Assembly: GCF_030410045.1 (NCBI RefSeq)
Contig: NZ_JAUFRA010000005.1
Location: forward strand, 710,739 to 774,738
Direction of reading: 5' to 3'
Length of the DNA stretch: 64,000 nt
Source: Marivivens donghaensis
Lineage (GTDB): Bacteria; Pseudomonadota; Alphaproteobacteria; Rhodobacterales; Rhodobacteraceae
Shown here: positions 34,208-42,676 of the stretch, piece after piece
How the letters are laid out: every line of letters begins with the position of its first letter
How positions within the stretch are numbered: the first letter of the stretch is position 1
Program-made: the position numbers and the translations under genes
The notes under the pieces: generated by a model
What the model saw: only the letters and a program-made list of their open reading frames with translations
What the model was told of the DNA's origin: nothing
The model's database searches: none

Positions 34208-35356
34208 ATGAAAATCACGTCTATCGAAACCTTTATCGTCCCGCCGCGCTGGTGCTTTGTCAAAATCAACACAGACGAAGGCATTTGCGGATGGGGTGAA
34301 CCCGTTCTAGAAGGCCGCGCGCAGACTGTTGCCGCTTGCGTGGACGAAATGTCGGACTACCTCATCGGCAAAGACCCTACGTTTATTCAGGATCACTGGA
34401 CGGTCATGTATCGAGCCGGTTTCTATCGCGGCGGCGGCATCCATATGTCAGCCATCGCGGGGATCGATCAGGCGCTCTGGGATATCAAAGGCAAGGCCCT
34501 CGGCGTGCCGGTCCATGCACTTCTGGGTGGCCAACAGCGGGACAAGATCCGCGTCTATAGCTGGATCGGCGGCGACCGTCCGGGCGATACGGCCCGTATG
34601 GCCCGCGAATGTGCGGATCGTGGCTTCACCGCTGTGAAAATGAACGGGACCGAAGAACTCCAGATCATCGACACCTACGACAAGGTCGATCAGGTTCTGG
34701 AACGTGTTCAGGCGATTCGCGACGAGATGGGACAAGATTTCGGAATCGGCATCGATTTCCACGGTCGCGTACACCGTCCGATGGCAAAGGTGCTGACCAA
34801 GGAACTCGAACCGTTCCGCCTGATGTTCATCGAAGAACCGGTGCTGTCCGAACATGTCGAAGCGCTGAAAGAAATCGCCAACCATTGTTCGACCCCGATC
34901 GCCTTGGGCGAGCGGCTTTATTCGCGCTGGGATTTCAAGACCATCCTCCAGCAAGGCTATGTGGACATCATCCAACCCGACCCGAGCCACTCGGGCGGTA
35001 TCACAGAAACCTTCAAGATCGCCGCAATGGCAGAAGCACATGATGTGGCAGTCGCGCTCCATTGTCCCCTTGGGCCCATCGCGCTTGCGGCCAACCTGCA
35101 ACTGGATGCCGTCTGCTACAACGCGTTCATTCAGGAACAGTCGTTGGGCATCCACTACAATCAGGGTTCGGATCTGTTGGATTACATCGTGGATCGCAGC
35201 GTGTTTGAGTACAAGGACGGCTTTGTCGCGATCCCGCAGGGACCGGGCCTTGGCATCGAAGTAAACGAAGAGAAAGTCCGCCGCGCGGCCACAGAAGGCC
35301 ACCGCTGGCGCAACCCCGTCTGGCGCCATGCCGACGGCAGCTTTGCAGAATGGTGA
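34208..35356 (+). CDS. dgoD: D-galactonate dehydratase
   Basis: A 382-residue enolase-superfamily enzyme. The N-terminal capping domain begins MKITSIETFIVPPRWCFVKI. The barrel has metal ligands in GIDFHGR (D), FIEEPV (E) and LGERLYSRWDF (E), and the catalytic histidine in ALHCPLGPIALAAN (about residue 285). It dehydrates galactonate to 2-keto-3-deoxygalactonate, linking the dehydrogenase and lactonase to DgoK and DgoA. Length and motifs are those of DgoD. Confidence 0.95.
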   Translation: MKITSIETFIVPPRWCFVKINTDEGICGWGEPVLEGRAQTVAACVDEMSDYLIGKDPTFIQDHWTVMYRAGFYRGGGIHMSAIAGIDQALWDIKGKALGVPVHALLGGQQRDKIRVYSWIGGDRPGDTARMARECADRGFTAVKMNGTEELQIIDTYDKVDQVLERVQAIRDEMGQDFGIGIDFHGRVHRPMAKVLTKELEPFRLMFIEEPVLSEHVEALKEIANHCSTPIALGERLYSRWDFKTILQQGYVDIIQPDPSHSGGITETFKIAAMAEAHDVAVALHCPLGPIALAANLQLDAVCYNAFIQEQSLGIHYNQGSDLLDYIVDRSVFEYKDGFVAIPQGPGLGIEVNEEKVRRAATEGHRWRNPVWRHADGSFAEW

Positions 35357-35357
35357 T

Positions 35358-37526
35358 ATGATGCGTGCCGAAACAAAACTGAACGACGACTGGACGTTTG
35401 CCTGCGGTTTTGACGCAGCTTGGACAACGCAACCGGTCAGCGGCGAAAGCGTGACACTCCCCCACAACGCAGTCGACCTGCCGCTGAACTATTTCGACGA
35501 AACCTCCTATTGGAAGACATTCACCTACCAGCGGGTGATCGACAACATGTCGGATATGGTCGCAGAGCTTCGCTTTGACGCAGCGATGGCCGATGCGCAT
35601 GTTTGGGTCAACGGCGAACTGGTCACGCGTCACCGCGATGGCTACACCCCATTCACCGTGCCACTGGTGCAAGGCCGCAACCTTGTCACGGTGCGGATCG
35701 ACGGATCGGAAAATCCGAAAATCCCGCCGTTCGGAGGTCGGATCGACTACCTGACCTACGCGGGCATCTACCGCGATTGCTGGCTTTGCGAATTTCCCGC
35801 GTCGCGTATCCGGAGCGTCAAGATCGAAACGCCGGATGTGCTCGCCGCCACCAAAACCGTGCGAGTGCTGGTCGATACCGATGAAGAGGCGACCGTCACG
35901 ATCTGCGATGCGGAAGGCATTGCAATCGGTCAAGCGACCGGCAACGGCACCGTGACGATCACCGGCCTCGCGGCCCGCCTGTGGTCCACCACTGATCCGG
36001 CGCTTTACACGGCCGAAGTGGCGATCCCCTCGGGCGATCGGGTGATCGAACGGTTTGGTTTCCGGTCAGTCGAATGGACCCCGAACGGATTCCTTTTGAA
36101 TGGCGAACCGCTGAAACTGCGCGGCCTGAACCGCCACCAGTCGTTCCCCTATTCCGGCTATGCCCAAGGCAAGCGGTCGCAGGAAAAGGACGCCGAGATC
36201 CTGAAATACGATCTGGCGTGCAACATCGTGCGCACCTCGCATTATCCTCAAAGCCATTACTTCCTGGATCGCTGTGACGAAATCGGCCTCCTCGTGTTCG
36301 AGGAAATCCCTGGCTGGCAGCACATCGGCGGCGAAAGCTGGAAGGATGAATCGGTGGCCAACGTCGAACGGATGATCCGGCGCGACTGGAACCACCCGTC
36401 GATCATCATCTGGGGCGTCCGCATCAACGAAAGCCCCGATGACCACGATTTCTATATCCGCACCAACGTCGCCGCCAAGGCACTGGACACCACCCGACCG
36501 ACCGGCGGCGTGCGCTGCATTCCGGATAGCGAACTGCTTGAAGACGTTTACACAATGAACGACTTCGTGCTTGGCGAATTCGAGATGCCGGGCAACAACC
36601 GCCCGCGCACTCCGCTGCGCGGCCAAAAGGAAGTAACAGGTCTGGATCGCAACGTTCCTTATCTTGTCACCGAATATAACGGTCACATGTATCCGACCAA
36701 AGCGGGCGATCCCGAAGAGCGTCAGACCGAACACGTGCTGCGGCACGCCGATGTTCTCAACGCGGCGATGGGCGACGACCGGATTGCGGGCTGCATCGGC
36801 TGGTGCATGTTCGACTATAACACCCACAAGGATTTCGGCGCGGGCGACCGTATCTGCCATCACGGCGTGATGACGATTTTCCGCGAACCGAAATTTGCGG
36901 CCTATGTCTATGCCAGTCAGAAAGCCCCATCCGAAGGCATCGTGATGGAACCCGTCACCGTCTGGGCGCGTGGGGAACGCAACATTGGCGGCGTGTTGCC
37001 ATTGGTGATCCTCACAAACTGCGACGAGGTCGAACTGTCCTATGCCAACGTTGTCAAACGCGTCGGCCCTGATCGCGAACGGTTCCCGCATCTCGAGCAC
37101 CCGCCGGTTATCATCGACGATCGCCACTTCTCGGCCGAGGAACTGGGCAGTTGGGGGCAAAGCTGGCACGCAGGCCGCGTCACCGGTTTCGTAGACGGCA
37201 AAGCGGTCGCGGAACATGTCTATCCTGCCGACAACCTGCCGCAAAGGCTGATTGTTGCGCCCGATGTCACCGAAGCCGCAGCCGAGGATGGCGAAATCCG
37301 TGTGATTGTCCGCGCACTCGATCAGGCGGGCCACAAATTGATGTTCCTGAACGATCCAGTCACGGTCACGCTGGACGGCCCTGCCACGCTGATCGGCCCC
37401 GAGACCACCGTTCTTGCCGGTGGGACAGCCGGTTTCTGGCTTCGCCCAACCGGCGCGGGTACCGTCACGATCACGGTGAAAACCCCGCGCTTTGATCCCG
37501 TCGAAACGCAAATCGTCCTTCACTAA
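35358..37526 (+). CDS. GH2 beta-galactosidase
   Basis: A 722-residue cytoplasmic enzyme. The sugar-binding jelly roll is at about 1-150, the immunoglobulin-like domain at 150-240 and the TIM barrel from 245. LRGLNRHQSFPYSGYA, acid/base E358 in WGVRINESPD and nucleophile E439 in YLVTEYNGHMYP are visible. C-terminal beta domains complete it. It starts one base after the dgoD stop. It releases beta-linked galactose, which enters the dehydrogenase route in the same operon. GH2 also includes glucuronidases and mannosidases; the galactose genes argue for beta-galactosidase. Confidence 0.87.
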   Translation: MMRAETKLNDDWTFACGFDAAWTTQPVSGESVTLPHNAVDLPLNYFDETSYWKTFTYQRVIDNMSDMVAELRFDAAMADAHVWVNGELVTRHRDGYTPFTVPLVQGRNLVTVRIDGSENPKIPPFGGRIDYLTYAGIYRDCWLCEFPASRIRSVKIETPDVLAATKTVRVLVDTDEEATVTICDAEGIAIGQATGNGTVTITGLAARLWSTTDPALYTAEVAIPSGDRVIERFGFRSVEWTPNGFLLNGEPLKLRGLNRHQSFPYSGYAQGKRSQEKDAEILKYDLACNIVRTSHYPQSHYFLDRCDEIGLLVFEEIPGWQHIGGESWKDESVANVERMIRRDWNHPSIIIWGVRINESPDDHDFYIRTNVAAKALDTTRPTGGVRCIPDSELLEDVYTMNDFVLGEFEMPGNNRPRTPLRGQKEVTGLDRNVPYLVTEYNGHMYPTKAGDPEERQTEHVLRHADVLNAAMGDDRIAGCIGWCMFDYNTHKDFGAGDRICHHGVMTIFREPKFAAYVYASQKAPSEGIVMEPVTVWARGERNIGGVLPLVILTNCDEVELSYANVVKRVGPDRERFPHLEHPPVIIDDRHFSAEELGSWGQSWHAGRVTGFVDGKAVAEHVYPADNLPQRLIVAPDVTEAAAEDGEIRVIVRALDQAGHKLMFLNDPVTVTLDGPATLIGPETTVLAGGTAGFWLRPTGAGTVTITVKTPRFDPVETQIVLH

Positions 37527-37563
37527 AACAAAGATGCCGGACCAAGGTTCCGGCATCTTTGTT
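37527..37563. terminator. bidirectional terminator between beta-galactosidase and glpK
   Basis: A perfect 15-bp stem (AACAAAGATGCCGGA with its complement) encloses a 7-base loop. It begins directly after the beta-galactosidase stop and touches the glpK stop, so it can end both convergent operons. Confidence 0.9.
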
Positions 37564-39047
37564 CAAAACGCCATCGTCGCGGTGACGGCCCGTTTCCATC
37601 GGCCGTATCTGGCGTCGCGATCCTGACTGTCCATCACCGGTACAAACTGCCGGTCCCGCGCCCAGGATGCCGCGAAACCGGTGGGCGATGGATAGATGCC
37701 GGCCTTGTAACCGGCCAGCCATGCCGCTCCTTTTGCGGTGGTTTCCAGCACGGTTGGCCGGTCGACCGGCACATCGATAATATCGGCCACGAACTGCATC
37801 GTGAAATCCGACGCGCTCATCCCACCATCGACCCGCAGCGTAGTCCGCCCGTCGCCACCCCAATCGGTCTTCATCGCCTCGAGCAGGTCACGGGTCTGAA
37901 AGCCCACACTTTCCAGCGCAGCCCGAGCGAATTCCGCAGGGCCGGAATTGCGGGTCAACCCCAACACGGCGCCACGGCATTCGGCATTCCAATAGGGCGC
38001 GCCCAGTCCGGTAAAGGCAGGGACAAGCATCACCCCCTGCTCTAAATCGGCCTGTTCGGCAAGCGGCTGGGTTTCTTTTGCATCACGGATGATCTTCAAA
38101 CCGTCGCGAAGCCACTGAACAGCCGCACCGGCGATAAAGATCGACCCTTCGAGGGCGTAGGTAGTCTTGCCGTCTATCTGATAGGCAATCGTAGTAAGGA
38201 GTCGGTTGTTCGACCGCACTGGAACAGACCCCGTATTCAAAAGCGCAAAGCACCCCGTGCCATAGGTCGACTTCATCATACCCGGCTCGAAGCAGGCCTG
38301 CCCGACAGTCGCCGCCTGCTGATCGCCCGCAATGCCCGTGATCGGAATCGATCTCCCAAATAGGTCGGCACGGGTTTCACCAAAGTCGGCCGCGCAATCC
38401 AGAACCTCGGGCAGCATATCAATTGGCACGCCGAGGCTGTCGCAAATTGTTTTTGACCACCGACCATTGCGGATATCGTAAAGCATTGTACGAGCTGCGT
38501 TCGTGGCGTCCGTGACATGGCGTTTGCCGCCTGTCAGGTTCCAGACCAGCCAGCTGTCCACAGTGCCAAAGGCCAACTCGCCCTTCTCTGCTCGCGCCCT
38601 TGCACCATCAACATTGTCGAGGATCCACGACAGTTTTGTGCCGGAAAAGTAAGGGTCCAAGAGTAAACCGGTCCGGTCTGTTACCGTCTCCTCAAACCCT
38701 TCGGCACGCAGTCCGGCACAGAATTGCACGGTCCGGCGGTCTTGCCAGACGATAGCGTTGTAGACCGGTTTGCCGGTTTTGCGGTCCCAGACCAGCGTGG
38801 TTTCGCGTTGGTTGGTCAACCCGATCGAGGCCACATCCCCAATAGAGATACCAGCCCGTTCGATGGCCGCACGGCATGTTGCAGCCGTGGTCGCCCAAAG
38901 ATCAGCAGGATCATGTTCGACCCAACCGCTCGCCGGATAGATCTGCGGAAACTCTTCCTGCGCCGAGGCAACCACGGACAAGGCCTGATTGAACACAATC
39001 GCCCGCGTAGAGGTCGTGCCCTGATCAATCGCCAAAATGAATGTCAT
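37563..39047 (-). CDS. glpK: glycerol kinase
   Basis: A 494-residue FGGY-family kinase: ILAIDQGTTSTRAIVF at the N-terminus, GLTNQRETTLVWD, WQDRRT, GIAGDQQAATVGQ, STYGTGCF, LEGSIFIAGAAVQWL and DGGMSASDF. It phosphorylates glycerol to glycerol-3-phosphate in the cytoplasm. It follows glpD with an ATGA overlap. No glycerol facilitator or ABC transporter accompanies the pair, so the glycerol probably arises inside the cell. Confidence 0.96.
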   Translation of the reverse strand: MTFILAIDQGTTSTRAIVFNQALSVVASAQEEFPQIYPASGWVEHDPADLWATTAATCRAAIERAGISIGDVASIGLTNQRETTLVWDRKTGKPVYNAIVWQDRRTVQFCAGLRAEGFEETVTDRTGLLLDPYFSGTKLSWILDNVDGARARAEKGELAFGTVDSWLVWNLTGGKRHVTDATNAARTMLYDIRNGRWSKTICDSLGVPIDMLPEVLDCAADFGETRADLFGRSIPITGIAGDQQAATVGQACFEPGMMKSTYGTGCFALLNTGSVPVRSNNRLLTTIAYQIDGKTTYALEGSIFIAGAAVQWLRDGLKIIRDAKETQPLAEQADLEQGVMLVPAFTGLGAPYWNAECRGAVLGLTRNSGPAEFARAALESVGFQTRDLLEAMKTDWGGDGRTTLRVDGGMSASDFTMQFVADIIDVPVDRPTVLETTAKGAAWLAGYKAGIYPSPTGFAASWARDRQFVPVMDSQDRDARYGRWKRAVTATMAF

Positions 39048-40612
39048 TTTTCCTCCCTCAACCACGCCTCCAGAGCAGCTATTTCTCCGGCTGTCATGCG
39101 CAAGCCCAGTTTACTCCGCCGCCAGAGAATGTCTTCGGCGGTTTGGGCAAATTCATGCTCGATTAGCCAGATCACCTCTGCTTCTGTCAGACTCGCGCCG
39201 AAATTCCGACCCAGATCTTCGGCAGTCTCCGCACCAGCCAGGATATCCTGCGCCTCTGTGCCATAGGCCCGAACCAACCGCCGCGCCCAGCGATCATCCA
39301 GGAACTCGAACCGCGCCAAGAGGTCCGCGACCAGAGCATCGAACTCGTCGGCATCAAAATCGCCGCCCGCCAGGGGAACACCAGCAGTCCAAGGTCGATT
39401 ATGTTGCTGCAAACACTCATTTATCTGCTCAAGTGCACTTTCCGCCAGACGCCGGTAGGTGGTGATTTTACCACCGAAAATATTCAGAACCGGCGCACCG
39501 TTACGATCCACTCGCAGGGTATAGTCGCGGGTGGCGGCTGTCGCGCTGCTGGCCCCGTCATCATAAAGCGGCCGCACACCGGAATAGGTCCAGACGACGT
39601 CACCAGGAGTGATCTGCTTTTCGAAATAGCCGTTCGCAAACCCGATCAGATAGTCCCGCTCGGCTTCTGTGCAGACCGCCGGATCGTTAGCATCGGCATG
39701 TTCGGCATCGGTCGTGCCAATCAAAGTAAAATCGGTTTCATAGGGAATTGCGAAGATGATCCGTCCATCCTGACCCTGAAAGAAGTAACATTTATCGTGG
39801 TCATAGAGTTTGCGTGTGACGATATGGCTCCCGCGTACGAGCCTGACGTTGTCTTTTGTTTCCAGCCGCGCGACGTTGTGGATCACGTTGCCAACCCATG
39901 GACCGGCGGCATTCACCAGCATCCGCGCATAATGGATAGCGGTTGCCCCATTTTCGTTATTGCTCGTTTCGATGCGCCAAAGATCGCCTTCGCGCACCGC
40001 CGAAACCACTTTGGTCCGCGTCAGTATCATCGCACCACGCATTTCGGCATCTCGGGCATTAAGCGCGACGAGCCGTGAATCCTCGACCCAGCAATCCGAA
40101 TATTCATAGGCCTTTTCGAACCGCGCATTCAGCGGGGCACCTTCGGCTGTGCCCTGCAGACCTATCGTCTTAGTCCCCAGCAGAACCTCGCGCCCACCCA
40201 GATTGTCGTAGAGGAACAACCCCAATCGGATCAGCCAACCGGGTCGCCGCCCCTTCATCCATGGCATGACCAATCGCAACAGCCGCGACGCAGGCGTATC
40301 GGACTCGAACAGCATATCTTTATGATAAGGCAACACAAATCGCATGGCCCAACTGATATGCGGCATAGCCTTCAAGAGGATTTCCCGTTCGATGAGCGCC
40401 TCTTTCACCAGACGGAATTCGAAATATTCCAGGTAGCGCAGCCCGCCATGAAACAGCTTCGTCGAAGCCGACGAGGTTGCCGACGCAAGATCGTCCATTT
40501 CGGCCAGGGTCACAGAATACCCACGTCCCGAAGCATCCCGCGCAATCCCGCACCCATTGATGCCACCCCCGATGATGAACAGGTCGGTCACTTGTTCGGA
40601 CTGTTGGTCCAT
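39044..40612 (-). CDS. glpD: aerobic glycerol-3-phosphate dehydrogenase
   Basis: A 522-residue flavoprotein. The FAD motif DLFIIGGGINGCGIARDASGRG is near residue 10, followed by SATSSASTKLFHGGLRYLE, and GGKITTYRRLAE near 390 before the C-terminal domain. It oxidises glycerol-3-phosphate to dihydroxyacetone phosphate at the inner membrane, passing electrons to quinone. It is first in the glpDK operon and divergent from glpR, with 175 bases between starts. Confidence 0.95.
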   Translation of the reverse strand: MDQQSEQVTDLFIIGGGINGCGIARDASGRGYSVTLAEMDDLASATSSASTKLFHGGLRYLEYFEFRLVKEALIEREILLKAMPHISWAMRFVLPYHKDMLFESDTPASRLLRLVMPWMKGRRPGWLIRLGLFLYDNLGGREVLLGTKTIGLQGTAEGAPLNARFEKAYEYSDCWVEDSRLVALNARDAEMRGAMILTRTKVVSAVREGDLWRIETSNNENGATAIHYARMLVNAAGPWVGNVIHNVARLETKDNVRLVRGSHIVTRKLYDHDKCYFFQGQDGRIIFAIPYETDFTLIGTTDAEHADANDPAVCTEAERDYLIGFANGYFEKQITPGDVVWTYSGVRPLYDDGASSATAATRDYTLRVDRNGAPVLNIFGGKITTYRRLAESALEQINECLQQHNRPWTAGVPLAGGDFDADEFDALVADLLARFEFLDDRWARRLVRAYGTEAQDILAGAETAEDLGRNFGASLTEAEVIWLIEHEFAQTAEDILWRRSKLGLRMTAGEIAALEAWLREEK

Positions 40613-40629
40613 GAGAATCCCCCAAATGC

Positions 40630-40643
40630 GCGAATTTGTTCGC
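40630..40643. promoter_or_regulatory. candidate GlpR operator
   Basis: The inverted repeat GCGAA-TTTG-TTCGC lies 18 bases upstream of glpD in the gap shared with glpR. Similar TTCG-containing half-sites occur further along (near 40690-40735). It resembles the TTCG half-sites known for DeoR/GlpR proteins. Confidence 0.5.
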
Positions 40644-40787
40644 TTTATCTTCAGCAGAGGAGCGCTACGCAACTGAATTTTCGGTTTTATTCTAATTCGA
40701 CGCTAAAAAATTGCGATTCCGGTTGCATTCGACATTATCTTTGGCTTTCTGAAGGGATAAGCCCACAACTCGAAAGCACACGAACCC

Positions 40788-41549
40788 ATGTCGCAGACGT
40801 TTCGTCATCCTGAAATGCTCGAGATCGCCCGCCGTGACGGCAAAGTCACCGTCGACGGGCTAGCCGCACATTTCGGAGTGACATTGCAAACCATCCGGCG
40901 CGACCTCACCTATCTGGCCGAGGCAGGGCAATTGGAACGGGTGCATGGTGGCGCGGTACTGCCATCGGGGACAACGAACATCGGTTATGAAGAACGCAGG
41001 GTCCTGAATTCCAGCACCAAACAGGCGATTGCCCGCACCTGCGCGAGCCACATTCCGAACGATATCTCGCTTTTCCTCAATATAGGCACCTCGACCGAGG
41101 CTGTTGCGCGTGAATTGATGAACCACCGCAATCTGATGGTGGTAACCAATAATATGAACGTGGCGAATATTCTGGTGGCAAACCCGCATTGCGAAATCCT
41201 TGTCACAGGCGGTAGCCTGCGCAGGGCCGATGGCGGGTTGATCGGCAATCTGGCCGCCGACACGATTCGGCAATTCAAATTCGATTTGGCCGTGATAGGG
41301 TGTTCGGCTCTTGATGCGGACGGAGACCTGTTGGACTTCGACATCCAGGAGGTAAGCGTTAGCCAGACCATCATCCGGCAATCGCGCAAAACGTTTCTGG
41401 TCGCCGATCACACCAAATTCGTTCGCAGTGCACCAGCACGGATAGCCTCACTTTCTGCTATCGATACCCTCTTTACTGATCACCCACTTGCATCAGAACT
41501 GGCTACGTCATGCGAATCATGGGGCACAACCGTCGCCTATGCGTCCTAA
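40788..41549 (+). CDS. glpR: DeoR-family glycerol-3-phosphate regulon repressor
   Basis: A 253-residue DeoR-type repressor. The N-terminal winged helix reads KVTVDGLAAHFGVTLQTIRRDL, followed by the GGA motif RVHGGAVLPS, and the sugar-phosphate domain has LNIGTSTEAVAREL, VTNNMNVANIL, and VTGGSLRRADGGLIG. It is divergent from glpDK, and its effector is presumably glycerol-3-phosphate. Confidence 0.88.
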   Translation: MSQTFRHPEMLEIARRDGKVTVDGLAAHFGVTLQTIRRDLTYLAEAGQLERVHGGAVLPSGTTNIGYEERRVLNSSTKQAIARTCASHIPNDISLFLNIGTSTEAVARELMNHRNLMVVTNNMNVANILVANPHCEILVTGGSLRRADGGLIGNLAADTIRQFKFDLAVIGCSALDADGDLLDFDIQEVSVSQTIIRQSRKTFLVADHTKFVRSAPARIASLSAIDTLFTDHPLASELATSCESWGTTVAYAS

Positions 41550-42250
41550 TACTTTTATTGGGGTAGCTTCAGTGTCGTAACGGCTCTGTTCTCAAAAGAG
41601 TTAATTTGAGGCGACACGATAGATCGAAAACATGCTCAACAAATATGAAAAGTCCCGACTTTCGCTACGGACGGCACGAACGGCCGCTACGTACCCAAGG
41701 CCATAAATTTTCCTCAATATAGCCAAACCATTCGCTAATTTTATTGGATCGATTGGCAAGGACTTTTAATCTAAAACTTTAGTAAAATAAGATTTCCCCA
41801 AGATGCTAATAATAAACAACTTTTGACCAACGACCTCAAACCCACGAGGTTCGTTGGTTTTGAGACAAATCGACGGTTGAGAACGATTTTGACCAAATAT
41901 TTGTTCTCAGCAGCCCCTTGAGCGCCGCTAAGTCCCTTTGGATACAAAAGGAAATTTCGACAAGCGCATTTAGTTGTAAGTTTTGTAAAGGGGAAATGGC
42001 GGTGGCAACAAGATTCGAACCAGAGGTTCTTTGGTGACCCAAAAGTAATTCACCGGCTCGCTTAATTTCCGAGGGGCCTGTTGACCTCCCTATAGGACAC
42101 CCCATCGCTAGCCAAAGTCAGCGGCCCGAACCACTCGCAACGCGGCTCTTCCAGAAGGACCCGTAGGGCTCGTGAGAGGGGCGCTAGAGAGGCAAGCTGT
42201 AATCTTAGCCACCCGCCATCGACCCACACACCACACGCACCAGAGAGCCG
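41550..42250. other. 700-base region without a supported gene
   Basis: AT-rich DNA between glpR and the polymerase module. The open frames here are short and lack ribosome-binding sites. The only structure I see is the tRNA-like segment at 41997-42086. This may be a junction between two parts of the island. Confidence 0.5.
41997..42086 (-). pseudogene. degenerate tRNA-like segment
   Basis: On the minus strand the segment ends GGTTCGAATCTTGTTGCCACCGCCA (cited in part: GGTTCGAAT, then GCCACC, then GCCA), like the T loop, acceptor and CCA of a tRNA. CTCG...CGAG and GGTGA...TCACC can form two arms, but the second loop is 12 bases long. The T stem pairs poorly and the 5' acceptor half (GGTCAACA) pairs only with a bulge. 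I read it as a tRNA remnant, not a working gene. Confidence 0.3.
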
Positions 42251-42574
42251 CTACGCGCCGCTCAGGCAAGCCATTAAATTCGGCCCGATAAAAGCAACTG
42301 GTGACCGCCCTCTCCCTCTATCAAAGCGAAGAATGTCAGAGGGGATTTTAGTCTCGAGATGCGCCAATATTTTCTTTCGGCGATCTAAACTCTCCACGCC
42401 CGCAGATTTCCAAATTGGTGAACGCAACGTCAGCTGGCCACCCACATCAATCTTCTGGACCTTCACCTGACGAGCAATCTCAAAAAAGACCATCAACCAA
42501 TCCGGCACAATATGATGACACCCATCTAAATGCAGACATAGGTAACGGGCTGAAGTTCTGTAAGGACGAGCCAT
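42251..42574 (-). CDS. hypothetical protein of the polymerase module
   Basis: A 107-residue basic protein, not recognised. It starts with ATG behind a weak AAGG site 10 bases upstream and follows the DNA polymerase gene on the same strand after about 100 bases. It contains one cysteine/histidine cluster near the N-terminus (CLHLDGCHH) that could bind metal. Coding status rests on strand, position and length only. Confidence 0.4.
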   Translation of the reverse strand: MARPYRTSARYLCLHLDGCHHIVPDWLMVFFEIARQVKVQKIDVGGQLTLRSPIWKSAGVESLDRRKKILAHLETKIPSDILRFDRGRGRSPVAFIGPNLMACLSGA

Positions 42575-42676
42575 CTGGAGAGACCCTTATATAATTAAGG
42601 TTAAGTAATTGAGTAAGTTACACCGGGTCGGAAGGTTTCGGCCTACCCTTGGGCCGAAACCAGCCTTTGTGTGCAC

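Noticed and set aside
36066..37556. Long antisense frame of 496 codons opposite the beta-galactosidase
   Set aside because: It mirrors a strongly supported GH2 gene, has no ribosome-binding site and no recognisable motif; long antisense frames are expected in GC-rich DNA.
42160..42168. CCCGTAGGG, the inverse of nine bases of the att repeat
   Set aside because: Only nine bases and in opposite orientation; too short to call a third attachment site.
41997..42213. Idea that GGTGGC near 42210 and GCCACC near 42001 bound a tmRNA
   Set aside because: No tag-peptide frame with a typical AA ending and no tmRNA-like pairing; alphaproteobacterial tmRNA is also permuted.
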